Part shown: in pieces, positions 9,407 to 17,071 of the stretch | Layout of the letters: each line of letters starts with the position of its first letter | Numbering within the stretch: position 1 is the first letter of the stretch | NCBI GenBank assembly: GCA_002726315.1 | Contig: PBSS01000024.1 | Location: forward strand, 1-33,746 | Direction of reading: 5' to 3' | From: Acidimicrobiaceae bacterium | GTDB lineage: Bacteria; Actinomycetota; Acidimicrobiia; Acidimicrobiales; MedAcidi-G1 | Length of the DNA stretch: 33,746 nt | The notes under the pieces: model-generated | Seen by the model: the letters and a program-made list of their open reading frames with translations, nothing else | The model's database searches: none | Told to the model about the DNA's origin: nothing | Program-made: the position numbers and the translations under genes

Positions 9407-9994
9407 ATGCCTGATTCCGAGACTGGAACTCTTGCCGTCACCGGTGATCCAGCCGCCGACGATCTACTGAATTCAAATCCACTGGCTCTGCTCATTGGCA
9501 TGTTGCTCGACCAACAGGTTCCTATGGAGTGGGCTTTTCGGGGGCCTGCGACCCTTCTTGAACGACTCGGTTCACTTGATGCCTCTGCGATTGCTGCCAT
9601 GGACCCGGACCTGTTCGTCGCTACCTGTAGGACCAAACCGGCTGTACACAGATTCCCTGCATCTATGGCAAAGCGCATCCAGGCCCTATGCCAGCACATA
9701 GTCGACAACTACGACGGCGATGCCGGTTTAGTCTGGAGAACCGCCGCATCGGGAGCCGACCTGCATGGCCGCCTAGTCGCCCTGCCTGGTTATGGTGACG
9801 AGAAGTCCATGATTTTCACTGCCATTCTGGCCAAGCGCATGGGTGTCGCTCCTGATGGCTGGCAGGAGGCCGCCGGCCCGTTCTCAGATGACACCCCGCG
9901 CTCAGTTGCTGACATCGACGGCCCCGATGCTCTAGCCACGGTGCGTGAGTGGAAAAAGGCACAAAAGGCAGAGGGGAAGAACAAGCAGCAGTAA
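9407..9994 (+). CDS. HhH-GPD family base-excision repair-like protein
   Basis: A 195-aa protein of the short HhH-GPD family related to DNA glycosylases such as endonuclease III and AlkA. The N-terminus has NPLALLIGMLLDQQVPMEWAF, characteristic of an uncharacterised actinobacterial subgroup. The helix-hairpin-helix is around residues 126-135 (LPGYGDEKSM), and D150 (APDGW) is in the position of the catalytic Asp. The Lys of the hairpin is shifted by one relative to LPGVGRK of endonuclease III, so glycosylase or lyase activity is unproven. There is no Fe-S cysteine cluster at the C-terminus, which instead is lysine-rich. It follows aceE closely and is convergent with the next gene. Confidence 0.85.
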   Translation: MPDSETGTLAVTGDPAADDLLNSNPLALLIGMLLDQQVPMEWAFRGPATLLERLGSLDASAIAAMDPDLFVATCRTKPAVHRFPASMAKRIQALCQHIVDNYDGDAGLVWRTAASGADLHGRLVALPGYGDEKSMIFTAILAKRMGVAPDGWQEAAGPFSDDTPRSVADIDGPDALATVREWKKAQKAEGKNKQQ

Positions 9995-10007
9995 CCGGCT
10001 AGAAACG

Positions 10008-10958
10008 TCAAAGCCTGGCGGTACCGTCTAACAGTGCCCGCTTGAACCAGTCGTACGTAGTGCGTAAGCCTTCTTCCAACGGTATTGATGCGGTCCAACC
10101 CAACTCAGCGAGCCTTGACACGTCCAGTACTTTGCGTGGCATACCGTCAGGCTTTGTTGCATCAAATACCAACTTGGCTTCGGGGTAAACGAGGTCACGC
10201 ACCTTCTCCGCCAACTCAAGCACCGAGACGTCTTCTCCGGTGCCGACGTTGAGGTGTCGGGCATCTGAGTAGTTGTCCATGATGTGCAAGCAGGCTTCGG
10301 CTAGGTCATCGACGTGTAGGAACTCCCTTCTTGCCGAGCCAGTTCCCCAAATCTCCACCTCTCCCAGCCTCTCCTTGCGGGCCTCGTGGAAGCGGTGCAT
10401 AAGGGCCGGCAACACGTGCCCACCCACCAGGTCAAAGTTGTCTCCTGGCCCGTAGAGGTTGGTTGGCATGGCCGATACAAAGTCGTCGCCATACTGACTC
10501 CTATAACCCTCACACAGCTTCATGCCAGCAATCTTGGCAAGCGCGTAACCCTCGTTGGTTGGCTCCAGTGGCCCGCCCAGGAGTGCCTCTTCGACGATGG
10601 GCTGATCAGCCAAACGTGGGTAAATACAAGAACTCCCCAGGTATAGGAGTTTCTCGACACCTACTAGGTGGCTGGCGTGAACCACGGTTCCGTGGATCAT
10701 CAAGTTGTCGTAGAGGAACTCGGCCGGCCGTGTGCTGTTCGCGATGATCCCACCGACCGTGCCAGCCACCAAGAACACGTAGCACGGTTCCTCTTTTCTG
10801 AACCAGGCCTCCACGGCCGACTGGTCCCTCAGGTCGAGGTCCTCCCTGCCTACAGTCCGGAGGTCGCTAAAGCCAGCCTCGCCCAGGTGTCTTACAACGG
10901 CTGAGCCAACCAGTCCCTTGTGTCCGGCCACGAAGACCGGTGCACCACGGTCGATCAT
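10008..10958 (-). CDS. fcl: GDP-L-fucose synthase-like SDR epimerase/reductase
   Basis: An extended short-chain dehydrogenase matching GDP-4-keto-6-deoxymannose 3,5-epimerase/4-reductase, which makes GDP-L-fucose with NADPH. Visible are the Rossmann motif G12-x2-G15-x2-G18, the catalytic S109/C111 pair (YLGSSCIYP), Y138 and K142 (YALAK), and the family motifs TNLYGPGDNFD and REFLHVDDLAEA. These positions match E. coli Ser107, Cys109, Tyr136 and Lys140 with a constant offset of two. The 316-aa length is normal. The usual partner gmd (GDP-mannose dehydratase) and glycosyltransferases are absent nearby, so the actual sugar nucleotide is uncertain. It follows the membrane-protein gene by 9 bases on the same strand. 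Confidence 0.9.
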   Translation of the reverse strand: MIDRGAPVFVAGHKGLVGSAVVRHLGEAGFSDLRTVGREDLDLRDQSAVEAWFRKEEPCYVFLVAGTVGGIIANSTRPAEFLYDNLMIHGTVVHASHLVGVEKLLYLGSSCIYPRLADQPIVEEALLGGPLEPTNEGYALAKIAGMKLCEGYRSQYGDDFVSAMPTNLYGPGDNFDLVGGHVLPALMHRFHEARKERLGEVEIWGTGSARREFLHVDDLAEACLHIMDNYSDARHLNVGTGEDVSVLELAEKVRDLVYPEAKLVFDATKPDGMPRKVLDVSRLAELGWTASIPLEEGLRTTYDWFKRALLDGTARL

Positions 10959-10967
10959 GTCCCGACG

Positions 10968-11432
10968 CTACCCGGTGCCCTCTGGGCTCGCAGTTCCCCC
11001 GATAGCACCCATCTCGGACATGTAGACACTCAATAGGTCTGCTACAACTGCAACCGATAACGGATCCAACGGCTCCGGCTCTGCCAAACCCCGTGCAACG
11101 AGGACGTTGAGGGCATCATCTAGTCGGGCAACGATCCTGTCGGCATCTTCGTCGATAGCGGCTTCACCCAGTTCCTGCCCGTGCTCGGTTGCAAGCCCCA
11201 TCGAGTCGAAGTAATCCAGGTACCAGCCAACGATCTTCACGACATCCAGGTGACTCAACTGTCCGGCTGCCTCAGCCGGAAGACGTTCAGCGATCCACTC
11301 AACTACGTCATCCACCTCAAATACCACCGGTTGCACTGTGGCCTCCAACCGACCAAGTGCCGACCCGACTGCCACAAAGCCCACAGCCATTACAACGAGT
11401 ACGCCGACGATGATGAACACCCAGTTCACCAC
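10968..11432 (-). CDS. Membrane-anchored protein of unknown function
   Basis: A 154-aa protein with one N-terminal hydrophobic segment (about residues 4-26, WVFIIVGVLVVMAVGFVAVG) followed by an acidic, mostly helical soluble part. It likely has a single membrane anchor; the topology is not certain. The soluble part contains VDDVVEWIAERLP and HLDVVKIVGWYLDYF. I recognise the general type as an uncharacterised actinobacterial protein, not a named family. The start is GTG at 11432, with a second GTG immediately after it. It sits between the acyl-CoA dehydrogenase (67 bases upstream) and the fcl-like gene (9 bases downstream), probably in one transcript, but this context gives no clear function. 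Confidence 0.75.
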   Translation of the reverse strand: MVNWVFIIVGVLVVMAVGFVAVGSALGRLEATVQPVVFEVDDVVEWIAERLPAEAAGQLSHLDVVKIVGWYLDYFDSMGLATEHGQELGEAAIDEDADRIVARLDDALNVLVARGLAEPEPLDPLSVAVVADLLSVYMSEMGAIGGTASPEGTG

Positions 11433-11499
11433 TCGATCATGCCAGCCCCGCTGTCACTACGGGTGGGTGATGGCCAGAACCCAGCGAGTCGTTTGTTGC

Positions 11500-12615
11500 T
11501 CAGATGCCGATGCGTTGGGCCAGCAACTCGCGATGGTAGGTGGGATCACCGAAAAGGAGTTCTGAGCTTTTAGCCCGCTTGAAGTAGAGGTGCGCCGAGT
11601 GCTCCCACGTGAAGCCGATACCGCCATGAATCTGGATGTTCTCCGCAGTGGTGTGGAAGTAGGCCTCAGAGCAGTAGGCCTTTGCGAGTGACGCAACCGA
11701 AGGCAACTCTTCGTTTAACTCAGCGGCGCACCAGGCCGCGTAGTATGCAGCTGACTTAGCTGATTCAACCTCGAGGAGCATGTCGGCACACTTGTGTTTG
11801 ATGGCCTGGAAACTGCCGATCGGGCGCCCGAATTGCACCCGGTCCTTGGCGTATTGCACTGCTGTATCAAGACAGATCTGGGCTCCGCCCACCTGTTCGG
11901 CGGCTAGGGCTACCGCTGCCAGGTCGAGGACCCTCTCGATCACATCCCATCCGCCACCATCGGTGCCAATTGGGACTGCGGTGACATTGTCGAAGTCAAG
12001 GCGCGCCTGCTTGCGGGTCGTATCCATAGTCGCCAGGGCCGTGCGGGTGAGACCCGGGGCCTCAGCATCGATTCGAAACAGCGAAATGCCCGCTCCGGTA
12101 CGCGCCGCAACCAGTATCAGGTTTGCGACATGGCCATCAAGCACATACATCTTGGTTCCTGAGAGACTCCACGAATCGCCATCGGCAACAGCAGCCATCT
12201 CTATTCCGTCCTCGCCCCAGCGACCGCTCTCCTCGGTGAAAGCCAAGGTGGCGATGGTCTCGCCACTGGCTATACCGGGGAGCAGTTCAGACGCGGCTGC
12301 ATCATCATCGGAGTGAATAAGAGTGTTTGCGGCCAGGACCACAGTGGAGAAGAACGGGGCACATAGCAGGGCCCGACCCATCTCCTCAAGCACGACCGAA
12401 AGTTCCACGTAGCCGAACCCCTGGCCTCCATACTCCTCTGGGATGATGAGGCTCTGGAGACCCAACTGTTCAGCCATCATTGACCACGTGTCCGGGTCGT
12501 AGCCGTCCTCAGTTTCCATTAGTTCCCTGACAGTGGCTTCAGGGGAGTAGTTCTCAAGGAACTGACGCACGAACTCGCGCAGTTGCTCTTGTTCCTCACT
12601 AAATGCGAAGTTCAC
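11500..12615 (-). CDS. Acyl-CoA dehydrogenase family protein
   Basis: An FAD-dependent acyl-CoA dehydrogenase fold of 371 aa with N-terminal helical domain (MNFAFSEEQEQLREFVRQF), central beta domain and C-terminal helical domain (FGRPIGSFQAIKH, IQIHGGIGFTWEH). In the medium-chain enzyme the catalytic Glu is in YEGT; the matching stretch here reads FGDP, so that Glu is missing. This pattern is common among actinobacterial FadE paralogues, some of which act as half of a heterotetramer. It may therefore need a partner encoded elsewhere or use another base. The GTG at 12615 is supported by AAGGAG 9 bases upstream. Substrate cannot be predicted. It leads the minus-strand group with the membrane protein and fcl. 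Confidence 0.9.
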   Translation of the reverse strand: MNFAFSEEQEQLREFVRQFLENYSPEATVRELMETEDGYDPDTWSMMAEQLGLQSLIIPEEYGGQGFGYVELSVVLEEMGRALLCAPFFSTVVLAANTLIHSDDDAAASELLPGIASGETIATLAFTEESGRWGEDGIEMAAVADGDSWSLSGTKMYVLDGHVANLILVAARTGAGISLFRIDAEAPGLTRTALATMDTTRKQARLDFDNVTAVPIGTDGGGWDVIERVLDLAAVALAAEQVGGAQICLDTAVQYAKDRVQFGRPIGSFQAIKHKCADMLLEVESAKSAAYYAAWCAAELNEELPSVASLAKAYCSEAYFHTTAENIQIHGGIGFTWEHSAHLYFKRAKSSELLFGDPTYHRELLAQRIGI

Positions 12616-12731
12616 CCGATGCGCTCCTTAGTCATGGAATCCACTAACGCTGTTGTTCTACCAGCCGATCCGGCCCTCAACCACATCCGGCGGACGCAGC
12701 GGCCAGCCACCGCGTCAGGCAGAATGGCTCC

Positions 12732-13346
12732 ATGACCGCCACCCTTCACTACAACGACACCCAAGCCGAGATACACAAACTCGTCGTGGGTCCTTACGAG
12801 AACAACGTCTTTGTCTTACGCTGCCGTCAGACAGGTGAGTCAGTGCTACTTGACGCTGCCAACGAACACGAAAAACTCCTTGAGTTGTGTCAGGCCCTCA
12901 ACGTGAGGACCGTGCTTGAAACACACGGCCACTGGGACCACATCCAGGCGGTTCCGGCTGTACGCGACGCCGGCTACCAGGTGGGGGTAACCGCAGCCGA
13001 CGCCGCCATGCTCCCAAGCTACGACTATCTACTCGAGGACGAAACTGTCATCAAGGTGGGCCGCCTGTCCCTACATACGATCTGCACCCCCGGACACACC
13101 CCTGGTTCGATCTGTTTCAGACTGGAGGGCTCACCGGTCGTATTCTCGGGCGACACCCTGTTTCCGGGTGGCCCGGGAGCTACCACCTTTGAGGGTGGTG
13201 ACTTTGACACCATCATCGAGTCGATTGATCGTCGGCTTTTCGCCCCCCTGGATCTCGACACCATTGTCATGCCCGGGCATGGCGATGACACCAGCATTGG
13301 TGCTGAGGCCCCCAGCCTGGACGAATGGGTGAATCGAGGTTGGTAG
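12732..13346 (+). CDS. Metallo-beta-lactamase-fold hydrolase (glyoxalase II-like)
   Basis: A 204-aa MBL-fold protein with all metal ligands: H65, H67, D69, H70 (THGHWDH), H122 (TPGHTPGS), D141 (FSGDTLF) and H183 (MPGHGDD). It therefore should bind two metals, as in glyoxalase II and related thioesterases. It is shorter than true glyoxalase II and lacks the C-terminal substrate domain, so the substrate is unknown. The ATG at 12732 begins just after a 116-base divergent gap from the acyl-CoA dehydrogenase. Its stop is about 20 bases before the suf operator. It is probably its own transcription unit. Confidence 0.9.
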   Translation: MTATLHYNDTQAEIHKLVVGPYENNVFVLRCRQTGESVLLDAANEHEKLLELCQALNVRTVLETHGHWDHIQAVPAVRDAGYQVGVTAADAAMLPSYDYLLEDETVIKVGRLSLHTICTPGHTPGSICFRLEGSPVVFSGDTLFPGGPGATTFEGGDFDTIIESIDRRLFAPLDLDTIVMPGHGDDTSIGAEAPSLDEWVNRGW

Positions 13347-13365
13347 CGATGGGCCCACCAGAGCC

Positions 13366-13391
13366 ATTAATACTACGGACATAGGGTTAAT
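13366..13391 (+). promoter_or_regulatory. Putative suf operator, site A (26-bp dyad)
   Basis: The dyad is ATTA n2 aCTA n6 TAGg n2 TAAT, symmetrical except for one base pair. It is followed directly by a -10-like hexamer and lies 25 bases before sufC. A 19-base core, CTACGG n2 ATAGGGTTA n T (13373-13391), recurs before sufD on the other strand (site B, 18430-18455). Two matching dyads at the two suf promoters suggest one dimeric repressor, perhaps an Rrf2-family Fe-S sensor. The regulator is inferred, not seen. Confidence 0.6.
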
Positions 13392-13396
13392 AGAAT
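13391..13396 (+). promoter_or_regulatory. Likely -10 element of the sufC-S-U operon
   Basis: TAGAAT matches the -10 consensus at five of six positions in an AT-rich patch of an otherwise GC-rich region. The corresponding -35 (about 13367-13373) is weak. It overlaps the last base of operator site A, so a protein bound there would block the promoter. A start near 13403 would leave a leader of about 15 bases. Confidence 0.4.
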
Positions 13397-13416
13397 AGGG
13401 CCGTAGGCTTGTCACC

Positions 13417-14178
13417 ATGAGTGCAGGACTAGACACTGCTCCCCTGTTCGAGATCTCCAACCTCTACGCTTCCACCGCTGACGGCATTCCAATCCTGCGT
13501 GGGATCGACCTTGTGGTTAACCAAGGAGAGGTCCACGCCATCATGGGGCCCAATGGTTCCGGCAAATCTACCCTCGCCGCTGTTCTTCTTGGCAGTCCGG
13601 AATACCTCGTGACCAGGGGTTCAGTGAGTTTTCGTGGCGATGACATCACTGACTGGCCCACCGACGTGCGCGGCAAGGCTGGCATCTTCCTGGCATTCCA
13701 GTACCCGATGGAGATCGCTGGTGTTTCAGTGATCAACTTCCTCCGACAGGCGCTCTCGGCACGAAAGGGCATCGACCTTTCCGTGCTTGAACTGCGGTTG
13801 GCGATAATGGAGTGGATGGATCGCCTCGGCATGGACCCGGCATTTGCCGATCGTTACGTCAACGAGGGCTTCTCCGGAGGCGAGAAAAAGCGTAATGAGA
13901 TCCTGCAGATGGCAATCCTGGAACCCGAGGTAGCCATTCTTGACGAGACCGACTCCGGCCTTGACATAGATGCCCTCGAGGTGGTCGCTAACGGCGTTGC
14001 TGCGGTCCACAGGGAACGTCCAGGACTGGGCGTACTTGCCATCACTCATTACCAACGTCTGCTGCGCCACTTGAGGCCCGACATCGTGCATATCCTCATT
14101 GACGGTCGGATCGTCGAGAAGGGCGGCATGGAGATTGCTGTGAGCCTCGAACGTGAAGGCTACGAGGCCTTCCTATGA
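13417..14178 (+). CDS. sufC: Fe-S cluster assembly ATPase SufC (copy 1)
   Basis: SufC is the ABC-type ATPase that powers the SufBC2D scaffold for Fe-S cluster assembly. The 253-aa protein has Walker A GPNGSGKST (44-52), Q-loop Q95, the SufC-type signature FSGGEKKRNE (from 152), Walker B with D176/E177 and an ITH switch histidine. It is the first gene of sufC-sufS-sufU; its stop overlaps the sufS ATG by 4 bases. It is clearly different from the second SufC at 15951-16760, including FSGG instead of LSGG, so this is not a recent duplication. Regulation by operator site A is likely. Confidence 0.94.
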   Translation: MSAGLDTAPLFEISNLYASTADGIPILRGIDLVVNQGEVHAIMGPNGSGKSTLAAVLLGSPEYLVTRGSVSFRGDDITDWPTDVRGKAGIFLAFQYPMEIAGVSVINFLRQALSARKGIDLSVLELRLAIMEWMDRLGMDPAFADRYVNEGFSGGEKKRNEILQMAILEPEVAILDETDSGLDIDALEVVANGVAAVHRERPGLGVLAITHYQRLLRHLRPDIVHILIDGRIVEKGGMEIAVSLEREGYEAFL

Positions 14179-15446
14179 GTGCGTCTGCAAACAACGTCGC
14201 TGACACTCCCCTTGACGTCGCTGCGATCAAGGCTGACTTCCCGCTGCTAAGTCGCCAGGTGAACGGCCAACAGATTGTGTACCTAGATTCCGCTGCTACT
14301 TCGCAAAAGCCCCGTCAGGTCCTCAATGCGCTCAACAGTTACTACGAGGAGATCAATGCCAACGTCCACCGCGGTGCCTATCAGATAGCTGAACAAGCGA
14401 CCTCTGCAACTGAAGAAGCTCGGGCTCATCTTCAGCGGTTTATCAATGCTCCCTCTGACAACGAGATCGTCTTTACCAAGAATGCCACTGAGGCCATCAA
14501 CCTGGTTGCCTACTCCTGGGGGCGGACCAATCTGAACGAAGGGGATTCAGTTCTCATCACGGCACTAGAACACCATGCCAACATCGTGCCTTGGCAGCAG
14601 TTGGCCACTGAGCGTGGTGTTGAGATCCGCTGGCTACCAATCACAGACGACGGATGCCTCGATATGGTCGATCTAGAGCAGATGCTCGACGGCGTGAGCC
14701 TCTTCGCATTCTCAGCGGCCTCGAACGTGCTCGGTACCCTCACTCCGGTGCGCCACCTGGCTGATGCCGCACATGCTGCAGGAGCCCTCTGTCTGGTAGA
14801 TGCCAGCCAGGCAGTACCACATCTACTGACTGACGTAACCGAGTGGGACTGTGACTTCATGGCTTTTACGGGTCACAAGATGTGTGGACCCACTGGAATC
14901 GGGGTCCTCTGGGGTCGCGCCGAACTGCTCGATGCGATGCCTCCCTTCCTGGGGGGTGGTGAGATGATCCTAAACGTCACCAGAGAGGGCTTCATCCCCA
15001 ACGAGTTGCCGTGGAAGTTTGAGGCGGGCACCCCTCCAATCGCTGAGATCATCGGCCTAGGTTCAGCCGTTTCATACCTTGAGTCGATCGGAATGGACGC
15101 CGTGCGGGCCCACGAGGTGGCACTCACCGACTACGCCCTCTGCACTCTCAAAGAGCGGCACGGCGACGACCTAATCATCCACGGTCCGGCTGCTACCGGT
15201 GACAGGGGTGGGGTCCTCTCGATTTGCTACCGCGACGTGCACCCACACGACCTCAGCCAAGTCCTGGACCAGCGCGGCATCTGTGTGAGGGCAGGTCACC
15301 ACTGTGCCAAACCGCTCATGAAGGTACTCGGAGTAGGTGCAACTGCACGAGCTTCCCTCTACATATATAACGATAAGACTGACGTGGACCTATTGTCAGA
15401 CGCGCTAGCTGAAGCTGGTGAGTTCTTCTCCCATCAGCCAGCCTGA
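14175..15446 (+). CDS. sufS: Cysteine desulfurase SufS
   Basis: SufS removes sulfur from cysteine as an enzyme persulfide for Fe-S assembly, using PLP. The 423-aa class V aminotransferase fold has the PLP lysine K235 (TGHKMCGP) and active-site Cys C377 (RAGHHCAKP). The motifs YLDSAATSQKP, VHRGAYQIAEQAT and ALEHHANIVPW are typical of the SufS group (group II). Its ATG overlaps the sufC stop (ATGA), and sufU begins 25 bases after its stop, giving a tight operon. SufU, the sulfur acceptor that stimulates SufS in bacteria lacking SufE, is the next gene, which supports the assignment. Confidence 0.96.
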   Translation: MSASANNVADTPLDVAAIKADFPLLSRQVNGQQIVYLDSAATSQKPRQVLNALNSYYEEINANVHRGAYQIAEQATSATEEARAHLQRFINAPSDNEIVFTKNATEAINLVAYSWGRTNLNEGDSVLITALEHHANIVPWQQLATERGVEIRWLPITDDGCLDMVDLEQMLDGVSLFAFSAASNVLGTLTPVRHLADAAHAAGALCLVDASQAVPHLLTDVTEWDCDFMAFTGHKMCGPTGIGVLWGRAELLDAMPPFLGGGEMILNVTREGFIPNELPWKFEAGTPPIAEIIGLGSAVSYLESIGMDAVRAHEVALTDYALCTLKERHGDDLIIHGPAATGDRGGVLSICYRDVHPHDLSQVLDQRGICVRAGHHCAKPLMKVLGVGATARASLYIYNDKTDVDLLSDALAEAGEFFSHQPA

Positions 15447-15471
15447 CCCCACACACCCCTGGAGCATCAAC

Positions 15472-15948
15472 GTGGCAGGACTAGAAGACCTCTACCGGGA
15501 GATAATCCTCGATCACTACCGCAACCCCCGGAACCGTGGTGAGCTGGAGACTCCACCTGCCCACATGGCAGAGGGCTTCAACCCTCTGTGCGGTGACGAG
15601 GTTCAGGTTTTCCTACACGTAAACGGCGACACGATCAGTGACATCAGTATCTCTGGCCAGGGTTGTTCCATCAGCCAGTCTTCAGCATCCATGATGACCA
15701 CGGCCGTACTTGGTAAGACCGTCAACGAAGCCCGTCAAGTGATAAGGGCCTTCAAACAGATGATGTCCATACACGGTGACGACCTCGACGGTTCAGACCA
15801 CGATGTCTCCGGTGAAACCGTTGAACCCAACATCAGCCTGGGTGATCTTGAGGCACTGCGTGGCGTAGTCAAGTTCCCAGTACGAATCAAGTGCGCCACA
15901 CTTGCCTGGAACACTCTCGACCAGGGCATCGAAGAGACAACTAGCTGA
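15472..15948 (+). CDS. sufU: SufU sulfur-acceptor/zinc protein
   Basis: SufU takes sulfur from SufS through a zinc-bound cysteine site and passes it to the SufBCD scaffold. The 158-aa protein has the conserved residues C40 and D42 (CGDEVQV), C65 (GQGCSIS) and C141 (IKCATLAW). A short insertion before the last Cys is usual in actinobacterial SufU. The GTG at 15472 was chosen because GGAG lies 7 bases upstream and the protein then begins MAGLEDLYREIILDHYRNP, the family's normal N-terminus. The frame is open to a GTG at 15418 inside sufS. It converges with the second sufC, with 2 bases between stops. Confidence 0.94.
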   Translation: MAGLEDLYREIILDHYRNPRNRGELETPPAHMAEGFNPLCGDEVQVFLHVNGDTISDISISGQGCSISQSSASMMTTAVLGKTVNEARQVIRAFKQMMSIHGDDLDGSDHDVSGETVEPNISLGDLEALRGVVKFPVRIKCATLAWNTLDQGIEETTS

Positions 15949-15950
15949 GA

Positions 15951-16760
15951 TCAGGCCAGCGGGTCTGTAATAAGGGTCTCGCTCACTCCCAAGTTGACAG
16001 CCACCTCTGGTGCATCGGTCGCCTCTCCGAGGACTCCCCCATAACCTTCGACCTCGAGCCGTTCGGCCAACTCACGGCCACCCGACGCTCGTATGCGTCC
16101 ATTAGAGAGAACGTGTACCCAGTCCGGTTCAAGTACCTCAAGCAAGCGACTGAAGTGTGTGATCACTAACACTCCCAGCCCGATCTCATCAGTGGCGTCC
16201 TTCACCCGCTGGGCCACAGCCACAAGGGCATCGACATCAAGTCCCGAATCGATCTCATCGAGCACCGCGTAGAGAGGGCGGATCACTGACATCTGCAGAG
16301 CTTCGTTGCGCTTCTTTTCGCCACCGGAGAGGTCAACATTCACCGGCCGGTCCAGGAGCCTCGCATCGAGGCCTATGCGCCGGGCCTCGACAAGCAGCGA
16401 TTCCCTTATTCCGACCTGGTCGCGGCCTCCAGCCGCTGCTGCCTCGGCCAGCATTGCCTCGAGACTCACACCCGGCACCTCGGTTGGGTGTTGGAGGGCT
16501 AGGAACAAACCTGACTGCGCCCGTTTCCACGGTGCCAACTCCAAGAGGCTGGTGCCGTCAAGCGTTACCGTCCCTGCCGTCACCTCGTAGCCGTGCCTAC
16601 CCATCAGGACATGCGCCAGCGTAGATTTGCCGGAGCCGTTGGGTCCCATGACGGCGTGCACTTCGCCTGGTCGGACCTCAAGATCGATTCCGCCCAGAAT
16701 ATGGGCGTCTCCAACCTTGACACACAGGCCCTCGATACGAAGAACTCGTTCAGACTTCAT
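15951..16760 (-). CDS. sufC: Fe-S cluster assembly ATPase SufC (copy 2)
   Basis: A second SufC of 269 aa. It has Walker A GPNGSGKST (39-47), Q-loop Q90, signature LSGGEKKRNE, Walker B followed by EIDSGLD, and an ITH switch. It has an extra C-terminal tail of about 25 residues absent from copy 1. It is the last gene of the sufD-Rieske-sufC operon; its ATG overlaps the Rieske stop by 4 bases. Being next to sufD, it is the more likely partner of the SufBCD scaffold, while copy 1 travels with sufS-sufU. Alternatively the two could form a mixed SufC dimer. Confidence 0.93.
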   Translation of the reverse strand: MKSERVLRIEGLCVKVGDAHILGGIDLEVRPGEVHAVMGPNGSGKSTLAHVLMGRHGYEVTAGTVTLDGTSLLELAPWKRAQSGLFLALQHPTEVPGVSLEAMLAEAAAAGGRDQVGIRESLLVEARRIGLDARLLDRPVNVDLSGGEKKRNEALQMSVIRPLYAVLDEIDSGLDVDALVAVAQRVKDATDEIGLGVLVITHFSRLLEVLEPDWVHVLSNGRIRASGGRELAERLEVEGYGGVLGEATDAPEVAVNLGVSETLITDPLA

Positions 16761-17071
16761 TGCACCACCATGACTATGTCGTCACCTTCGATCCGAGCAG
16801 AGAACACCTCGACGGGCTGCGTGGCGGGAAGCGTCAGGGCTTCGCCGGTCTCAAGTGAGAAAAGGCTTCCGTGCTTCCAGCACTCGATGGCGCACTCGTC
16901 AACGGCTACTGCACCCTCCGACAGAGACACCTCGGCGTGGCTGCAGGTGTCACCGATTGCCAACACGCGCTCACCGAGACGAACCAGTGCAACTAGACCT
17001 CCATCCACCTCGACCTGCCGGGCCGTGCCGTCGGGGAGGTCTTCTAGACCACAGATACGGACAGTGCTCAT
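16757..17071 (-). CDS. Small Rieske [2Fe-2S] protein of the suf operon
   Basis: A 104-aa Rieske ferredoxin similar to dioxygenase ferredoxin components. The cluster ligands are C43 and H45 (CSHAEV) and C64 and H67 (CWKHGS). Such a protein commonly lies between sufD and sufC in actinobacteria, where it may supply electrons or test cluster formation; its role there is not settled. It overlaps both neighbours by 4 bases (sufD stop and sufC start), indicating translational coupling. Confidence 0.92.
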   Translation of the reverse strand: MSTVRICGLEDLPDGTARQVEVDGGLVALVRLGERVLAIGDTCSHAEVSLSEGAVAVDECAIECWKHGSLFSLETGEALTLPATQPVEVFSARIEGDDIVMVVQ

